Shown here: piece by piece, positions 7,264 to 11,615 of the stretch
How the letters are laid out: every line of letters begins with the position of its first letter
How positions within the stretch are numbered: the first letter of the stretch is position 1
Source: an uncultured Bacilli bacterium
GTDB lineage: Bacteria > Bacillota_I > Bacilli_A > RFN20 > CAG-826
DNA length: 11,615 bases
Direction: 5' to 3'
NCBI GenBank assembly: GCA_934133115.1
Contig: CAKPAV010000024.1
Span: 1 to 11,615 of the forward strand
The notes under the pieces: generated by a model
What the model saw: the letters and a program-made list of their open reading frames with translations, nothing else
What the model was told of the DNA's origin: nothing
Databases searched by the model: none
Made by a program: the position numbers and the translations under genes

Positions 7264-10200
7264 ATGACCAAAAATAAATTATTAAAGGCAATTGCGTTTT
7301 CTGCAGTTACGTTAAGTCTATTTAGTTGTAATAATACCAAAAGTTACAAAATAACTTATCACTTTACTGATGACAATGTAAAAACTATTAAATATAAAGA
7401 AGGAACATCATTTGATTTGATGTCACCAATTGATATTCAAAATTATACATTTGTTAGTTGGTATGAAGATTTTAATTTTGAATCAAAAGCTCAATCTAAT
7501 TACACTGCATCAAAAGATTATGATTTCTATGCTTTTTATCAACCAAATGATAAATATTATTTAACATATAATCCAAATATCGAAGGATATAATGAAAAAT
7601 ACATCCGCGAAGAATACGATATTGGAGGTTATGCTACCACTAGTACTTGTTCTTATACTCGTGAAGATTATTATTTTATTGGCTGGAATATTGCTAAAGA
7701 TGGAACAGGTACAACCATTTATCCAGATCAAAGAATCGTAATTAATAGTAATACCACACTTTATGCAATTTGGCATAAAGAATATACTTCTCCAGATGGT
7801 TCTTTCCCATATCATATTCGTATTTATAAAAATGTCATAGGCAAAGGATCCGCTGTAGTTATTATTAATGGTGTGGAAAAAGAAGGCTTCTATGATAAAG
7901 AAACAAAAGAATTTACTTTTTTATTTGGAAGCGATGATCAATTTGCTTTTAATAACGACGTTACGGGTAAAATAGATGAAGAAAACGATACATTTTCTCT
8001 TAGAAACGAAGAAGAAAAAGGAATGTATGCTTTCCAAAGTTATTTAAATGGTGGCACTACAGACACTTCTACTATTTTATATCTAGATGGTTATCGTTCC
8101 GGGATACTTGGCACAATGACTGAAAATGGATTTAAAGCACAATATTATGGAAATTATAGTGTTTTAACTCCTGCTGAAGCTAATCAAGATAAGGAATATA
8201 TATTTAACATAATAGATGTAGAAACACAAAAGCCTACTGATGAATTCTTTACATTTACCTTCTATAAACAAAATTATAACGATAATTCAATTAATGGTAC
8301 TTTTACAATTAGAGGTAAAGAAAATGGTACATATACTCGTTATAAAAATGGTGAATATTTAAAAGAAAGATTAACACTTGATGGATATGGCCAAGCCACA
8401 CTAGAAAGTGACTATGATGAAGAAACTAAAACATATCGTAAAAAAGAAAATGGTACATATAAAGCCACTGCTAATTATACTTCCTTAAGTGGTGAATATG
8501 TTTTCACCGCTAGCGGTAGTAAACGAACAACATCATTCTGTATTTATGCTTTAGAAGATGATAATGGCGATAAAACATATGTTTATATTGTATATGACAT
8601 TAAATCAGCTGGTGAATTTAAATTAAAAGATAGCGATAACGATTATCCAAGTTTATATTTAGATGGATATATGGGTTGCGAATATAAAATTAGTGAAGAT
8701 GAAACTTTAAGTGGCTATTATATATTCCAAGATAACAAGGTAATTGCTAGGTTCTATAATGATCAAGGCGTACTTATTTCAATTACAAGCTTTACTATTG
8801 ATACTATAAATGGAACATTTACTCTTGATGATTCTGGCTTTGTTATTGATGAAACAAATACATTACTTAGATATAATGGAACATCTGCCATTGTAGAAAT
8901 TCCCGATACAGTTATAGCAATTGCTAATGATGCATTTAATTACTTATATACCAATGTTAATGTTACTCAAGTCACTATTCCTAGTAGTGTTACTAAAATT
9001 GGGGAAAGAGCATTCCAAAACAATGGTACCTTAAAAATAGTAAAAGTTAATTCCACTACTCCAGCTGTGATTGATAAAACTTCATTCCGTTGGCCAAGTG
9101 GCGATTTCCAAATTATTGTGCCAAATGGTTATGAAGATACTTATCGTAACGCCGAAGGATGGAAAGAATTTGCTAGTTATATTACCAGTGAAAAAGAAAT
9201 GGAAAATCGTCCTTTATTTGAAATTAAAGATAATATACTAGTAAGATTTAATCCAAAAGAAGATACAGATATAACAAATATTGTTATTCCCGATGAAGTA
9301 AAGACAATTGGGGAAAAAGTATTTAGAAATGTTAAAGGTATAAATTCTGTTAATTTAAATAATGTTGAAGTTATTAACAAAGATGCTTTCTTAGGATGTG
9401 AAACTTTAACTACTATAACCGCTAATAAGGTTAAAGAGATTGGGGAATCAGCATTCTTAGATTGCTTTAAATTAAATAATGTAACATTACCTAATATTGA
9501 AACAATTGGCACTAATGCTTTCTCCGCTTGTTATGCTTTAAATAATATTATTATTGGAGAAAACATTAAAAGTATTGGTGATCGTGCCTTTACTCAGTGT
9601 TCAATTGAAGTTAAATACGATGCTAGCACTGATGAAGAAATATTACAAAACAAATTATTCTTTATTACTTTTAAAGGTAATGTGCCACCAAAAATGGGTG
9701 TAAGCATATTTGAAGGTACAAGTGTTAAAATTCGTTTAAATAATATAGATGTTGCACTTAATTTCTATAATAATGGAGAAAACTGGGCTTACTACTTCCG
9801 TCATACATTTATTGATTCAAAAGACGAAAAAGGTGATTATGTTGATTGTAACTCACTATTATTAATGCATGTTGATGGACGTATGGAAGTCGCAGACTAC
9901 TTTGTTTACTTTTATAAAATCGAAGGCGAAAATGTTACATTATATTACTTAGATGATGGAATATTATATTCCTCAACTGGTAAATATATCAATTCAACAT
10001 TTACAATTGGTGATTCTAAATTCGTTAAAGAAGGAACAAAATTAACATATACTTCTTCTAATAATGATGTATTAGAAATTGATACTACTATCGGAAGAAA
10101 AGAATTAGGACAAGGATATTATTACAATGCTAAATTTAATGGTAGCGATATTACTCTTAACGCTACTTATTCCGAAGTATACGCTAATATTGGTAATCTA

Positions 10201-10803
10201 AAATATACATTTACTTTAAATACCGATAATACCTTCTCTTATAAAACTACTATTATTCCTTATACAAAGACATTTACCGCTAGCGATAATAGTCAAATTA
10301 CTATTAATTTTAGCGAAAAATCCATAGTTATAAAAGGAACATTAAATAGTATTATTACAACAAGTGGTACAAACTTATCTACTCAAACTGGATGGTACGC
10401 GACTAAAGTAAATGATAACACTTATACTATCACTACTTCTTACTTATCTATTAATTACCACGTTACATTTGTTATTGATGGTGATAATATAAGTTATACT
10501 TATTATTCAGAACAAAACATTAATTGCCGTGATACTAATGGTAATATTGTTATTGTTACACTTGATGAAACAAATAATATTAAACGTGTAGTCTTAAACT
10601 TTAAAACAAGTTCAGGTTTAGTAAACGCTGAAACTAATGGAGTTAAAGAAAATGATTACTATGTCTTTAATGTAAATATTAAAGAATCTGTAACTGATCC
10701 TAACACTGGCGAAACTACTTTAGTTGATAGTGCATTAAATGGTGTTTATCATGTTAGTATTGATTTAAATAATAAATCTTGCACTATTACAAAAGTTTCA
10801 TAA
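7264..10803 (+). CDS. Large lipoprotein with Flg_new repeats and BspA-like leucine-rich repeats
   Basis: This 1179-residue protein is predicted to be lipid-anchored on the outer membrane face. Its signal sequence has a Lys-containing start, a hydrophobic core and lipobox LFSC with Cys22 as the lipidated residue. Two Listeria-Bacteroides (Flg_new) repeats follow, at about 27-93 (ending FVSWYEDF...FYAFY) and 97-171 (ending YFIGWNIAKDGTG...LYAIW). Residues about 180-535 are beta-rich and unassigned, with recurring LDGY and INGTFT motifs. Two blocks of LRR_5/BspA-type repeats come next: about 536-640, with IPSSVTKIGERAF and a typical closing unit VPNGYEDTYRNAEGWKEFA, and 650-782, with IPDEVKTIGEKVF and several IG..AF units. 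The C-terminal third (about 783-1179) is again beta-rich and unassigned. No LPXTG, membrane helix or catalytic motif is seen. BspA-like repeats are known in adhesins that bind host or bacterial proteins, so adhesion is the best inference; the ligand is unknown. It is the first gene of its unit, with its own promoter. Confidence 0.92.
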   Translation: MTKNKLLKAIAFSAVTLSLFSCNNTKSYKITYHFTDDNVKTIKYKEGTSFDLMSPIDIQNYTFVSWYEDFNFESKAQSNYTASKDYDFYAFYQPNDKYYLTYNPNIEGYNEKYIREEYDIGGYATTSTCSYTREDYYFIGWNIAKDGTGTTIYPDQRIVINSNTTLYAIWHKEYTSPDGSFPYHIRIYKNVIGKGSAVVIINGVEKEGFYDKETKEFTFLFGSDDQFAFNNDVTGKIDEENDTFSLRNEEEKGMYAFQSYLNGGTTDTSTILYLDGYRSGILGTMTENGFKAQYYGNYSVLTPAEANQDKEYIFNIIDVETQKPTDEFFTFTFYKQNYNDNSINGTFTIRGKENGTYTRYKNGEYLKERLTLDGYGQATLESDYDEETKTYRKKENGTYKATANYTSLSGEYVFTASGSKRTTSFCIYALEDDNGDKTYVYIVYDIKSAGEFKLKDSDNDYPSLYLDGYMGCEYKISEDETLSGYYIFQDNKVIARFYNDQGVLISITSFTIDTINGTFTLDDSGFVIDETNTLLRYNGTSAIVEIPDTVIAIANDAFNYLYTNVNVTQVTIPSSVTKIGERAFQNNGTLKIVKVNSTTPAVIDKTSFRWPSGDFQIIVPNGYEDTYRNAEGWKEFASYITSEKEMENRPLFEIKDNILVRFNPKEDTDITNIVIPDEVKTIGEKVFRNVKGINSVNLNNVEVINKDAFLGCETLTTITANKVKEIGESAFLDCFKLNNVTLPNIETIGTNAFSACYALNNIIIGENIKSIGDRAFTQCSIEVKYDASTDEEILQNKLFFITFKGNVPPKMGVSIFEGTSVKIRLNNIDVALNFYNNGENWAYYFRHTFIDSKDEKGDYVDCNSLLLMHVDGRMEVADYFVYFYKIEGENVTLYYLDDGILYSSTGKYINSTFTIGDSKFVKEGTKLTYTSSNNDVLEIDTTIGRKELGQGYYYNAKFNGSDITLNATYSEVYANIGNLKYTFTLNTDNTFSYKTTIIPYTKTFTASDNSQITINFSEKSIVIKGTLNSIITTSGTNLSTQTGWYATKVNDNTYTITTSYLSINYHVTFVIDGDNISYTYYSEQNINCRDTNGNIVIVTLDETNNIKRVVLNFKTSSGLVNAETNGVKENDYYVFNVNIKESVTDPNTGETTLVDSALNGVYHVSIDLNNKSCTITKVS
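7342..7776 (+). repeat. Two Flg_new (Listeria-Bacteroides) repeats in gene 4
   Basis: The first unit covers about 7342-7542 and the second about 7552-7776. Each follows the family pattern: a strand such as KITYHF or YLTYNP, a central F-x-x-W element (FVSWYED, FIGWNIAKDG) and a closing aromatic strand (YAFY, YAIW). The same repeat type recurs in gene 5. Confidence 0.8.
8869..9609 (+). repeat. BspA-like leucine-rich repeat region (two blocks)
   Basis: Block 1 (about 8869-9183) has VEIPDTV...NDAF and VTIPSSVTKIGERAF units and ends with the closing unit typical of BspA proteins. Block 2 (about 9211-9609) has at least five units with the pattern I-P/V-x-V-K-x-I-G-x-x-A-F followed by a short Cys/Leu-containing turn (FLGCETLTTI, FLDCFKLNNV, FSACYALNNI). 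Confidence 0.85.
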
Positions 10804-10830
10804 TTTGATATTATATTTAAAAATCTATAA

Positions 10831-10837
10831 AAAGGAG
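10831..10837 (+). promoter_or_regulatory. Ribosome-binding site for gene 5
   Basis: AAAGGAG lies ten bases before the ATG at 10848 and identifies the start of a gene that continues beyond the right edge of the window. Confidence 0.85.
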
Positions 10838-10847
10838 CATTACTCTT

Positions 10848-11615
10848 ATGAAAAAAAGAATCTTACTATTATCTACGCTAGCAGTACTAGCATTAGGAGT
10901 TATTGGTTGTGATGATAAAACATCAACTTCTACATCTACCTCACCTTCTACTAGCCAAAAGCCTAGTGAAATCCCAAGTGAGTCTACATCAACTAAGCCT
11001 TCCACTAGTGATAAAACTAGTGAATCAGTTTCAACCAAACCATCAACTAGCGAAAAACCAAGTGAAGAAACAAGTAAACCTTCTACATCTACTTCAACTG
11101 CACCTATTGTTAACAAATATAAAGTTAATTTCTATCGTGGTGATGAAAAAGTATTAGAAAGTCAAGAAGTAAACGAAGGCGAATGCGCTACTAACCCAGG
11201 AGCACCTGCTACTAGCGATACTAAAGTATTTAAATATTGGATGGATGAAAATGATGTGGAATTTGATTTTTCAACACCAATTACTAAAGAAACAAATCTA
11301 TATGCTTATTTTGTATTTGTTGTTAAGTATGAAGCTGGTGGCGCGACAGGAACATTACCAGCAAATGAAGAATATAAAACAACTAAAAGAATCACTCTTC
11401 CTAGTTGCAATTTAACTAAAGATGGATTTACATTTGCAGGCTGGAGCGATGGAACTAATAAATATATGCCAGGCGACTTATATTTAGTTTCTACTTCTGT
11501 AACATTTGTAGCTACTTGGACTGAAGTAATTCCTTCTACTCAATATATTGTTACATTTGATGCAAATGGCGGTATTGGTCAAGTTCCTGCTTCGCAAACT
11601 TATGAAAGTGAAACT
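10848..11615 (+). CDS. Lipoprotein with Ser/Thr/Pro stalk and Flg_new repeats (3' partial)
   Basis: The frame is open from the ATG to the right edge (256 codons), so the gene continues outside the window. The start is supported by AAAGGAG and by a textbook lipoprotein signal: MKKR, a Leu/Ala-rich core, and lipobox VIGC with Cys21 as the lipidated residue. Residues 22-86 form a Ser/Thr/Pro/Lys stalk with a repeated PSTS(Q/D/E)K(P/T)SE element. Three Flg_new-type repeats follow: about 90-155 (YKVNFYRGDE...VFKYWMDEN...LYAYF), 157-224 (VVKYEAGG...FTFAGWSDG...FVATW) and a third from 233 (IVTFDANGG) cut by the edge. The design is a lipid anchor, flexible stalk and exposed repeats, fitting a surface-displayed binding protein. 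It is 44 bases downstream of gene 4 with no terminator between them, so co-transcription is likely. Function beyond surface display is unknown, and the missing part could carry further domains. Confidence 0.9.
   Translation, partial: MKKRILLLSTLAVLALGVIGCDDKTSTSTSTSPSTSQKPSEIPSESTSTKPSTSDKTSESVSTKPSTSEKPSEETSKPSTSTSTAPIVNKYKVNFYRGDEKVLESQEVNEGECATNPGAPATSDTKVFKYWMDENDVEFDFSTPITKETNLYAYFVFVVKYEAGGATGTLPANEEYKTTKRITLPSCNLTKDGFTFAGWSDGTNKYMPGDLYLVSTSVTFVATWTEVIPSTQYIVTFDANGGIGQVPASQTYESET
10944..11066 (+). repeat. Ser/Thr/Pro stalk repeats in gene 5
   Basis: Three copies of the nine-residue element PSTS(Q/D/E)K(P/T)SE are encoded at 10944-10970, 10998-11024 and 11040-11066. The surrounding sequence is also Ser/Thr-rich. 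Such low-complexity stalks commonly hold surface domains away from the membrane and can vary in length between strains. Confidence 0.75.

Noticed and set aside
10804..10847. Terminator or new promoter between genes 4 and 5
   Set aside because: No hairpin with a T tract and no well-spaced promoter pair is visible in the 44 bases; only the ribosome-binding site is clear.
10817..11116. Minus-strand open frame of about 99 codons opposite the start of gene 5
   Set aside because: It is the complement of the repetitive Ser/Thr/Pro stalk, which gives a low-complexity Val/Asp/Ser/Leu string. The + strand has a lipobox and a ribosome-binding site.
1..11615. CRISPR array, tRNA or rRNA gene, transposase, cohesin/dockerin or LPXTG sorting signal
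   Set aside because: No regularly spaced direct repeats, cloverleaf sequences, transposase motifs, dockerin calcium-binding repeats or LPXTG motif were found on reading.

Overview
The window is AT-rich DNA in which every supported gene lies on the + strand. Tryptophan is encoded by TGG, no in-frame TGA is read through, stops are TAA, and the ribosome-binding sites are strong AAAGGAG types. The encoded proteins are single-pass membrane proteins and short-signal lipoproteins with BspA-type leucine-rich repeats and Listeria-Bacteroides (Flg_new) repeats. Together these suggest an uncultured low-GC monoderm of the Bacilli/Erysipelotrichales/RF39 kind, probably host- or gut-associated. It is not a TGA=Trp mycoplasma. 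No marker gene in the window fixes the taxonomy.

Left part (1-6959) is the 3' end of an operon. (1) Gene 1 is a 5'-truncated surface protein with two copies of a small beta/helical module, followed by a solenoid-like beta-rich C-terminus. (2) Gene 2 is a 1001-residue family 3 glycoside hydrolase with its domains in inverted (circularly permuted) order and a transmembrane segment at each end. (3) Gene 3 is a single-pass membrane protein with an Ig-like region and two solenoid modules. Its last 117 residues align without gaps to the end of gene 1, at about 70% identity by hand count. Genes 2 and 3 overlap by one base (TAATG). A clear Rho-independent terminator follows gene 3. A membrane-held glucosidase-type enzyme sits between two paralogous solenoid proteins, so a surface glycan-handling unit is a reasonable inference, although only the enzyme's activity class is directly supported.

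Middle (6960-7263): about 300 non-coding bases, extremely AT-rich. They hold one strong promoter (extended -10), a second candidate promoter further upstream, and two small inverted repeats.

Right part (7264-11615): a second transcription unit of two lipoproteins. Gene 4 (1179 aa) carries two Flg_new repeats, a long unassigned beta-rich region with internal repeats, two blocks of BspA-like leucine-rich repeats and another beta-rich tail. Gene 5 runs off the right edge. It has a lipobox, a Ser/Thr/Pro-rich repetitive stalk and at least three Flg_new repeats. The spacing (44 bases, no terminator) suggests that genes 4 and 5 are co-transcribed. Both look like exposed adhesin or ligand-binding proteins.

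I saw no tRNA, rRNA, CRISPR array, transposase, insertion sequence or phage gene.
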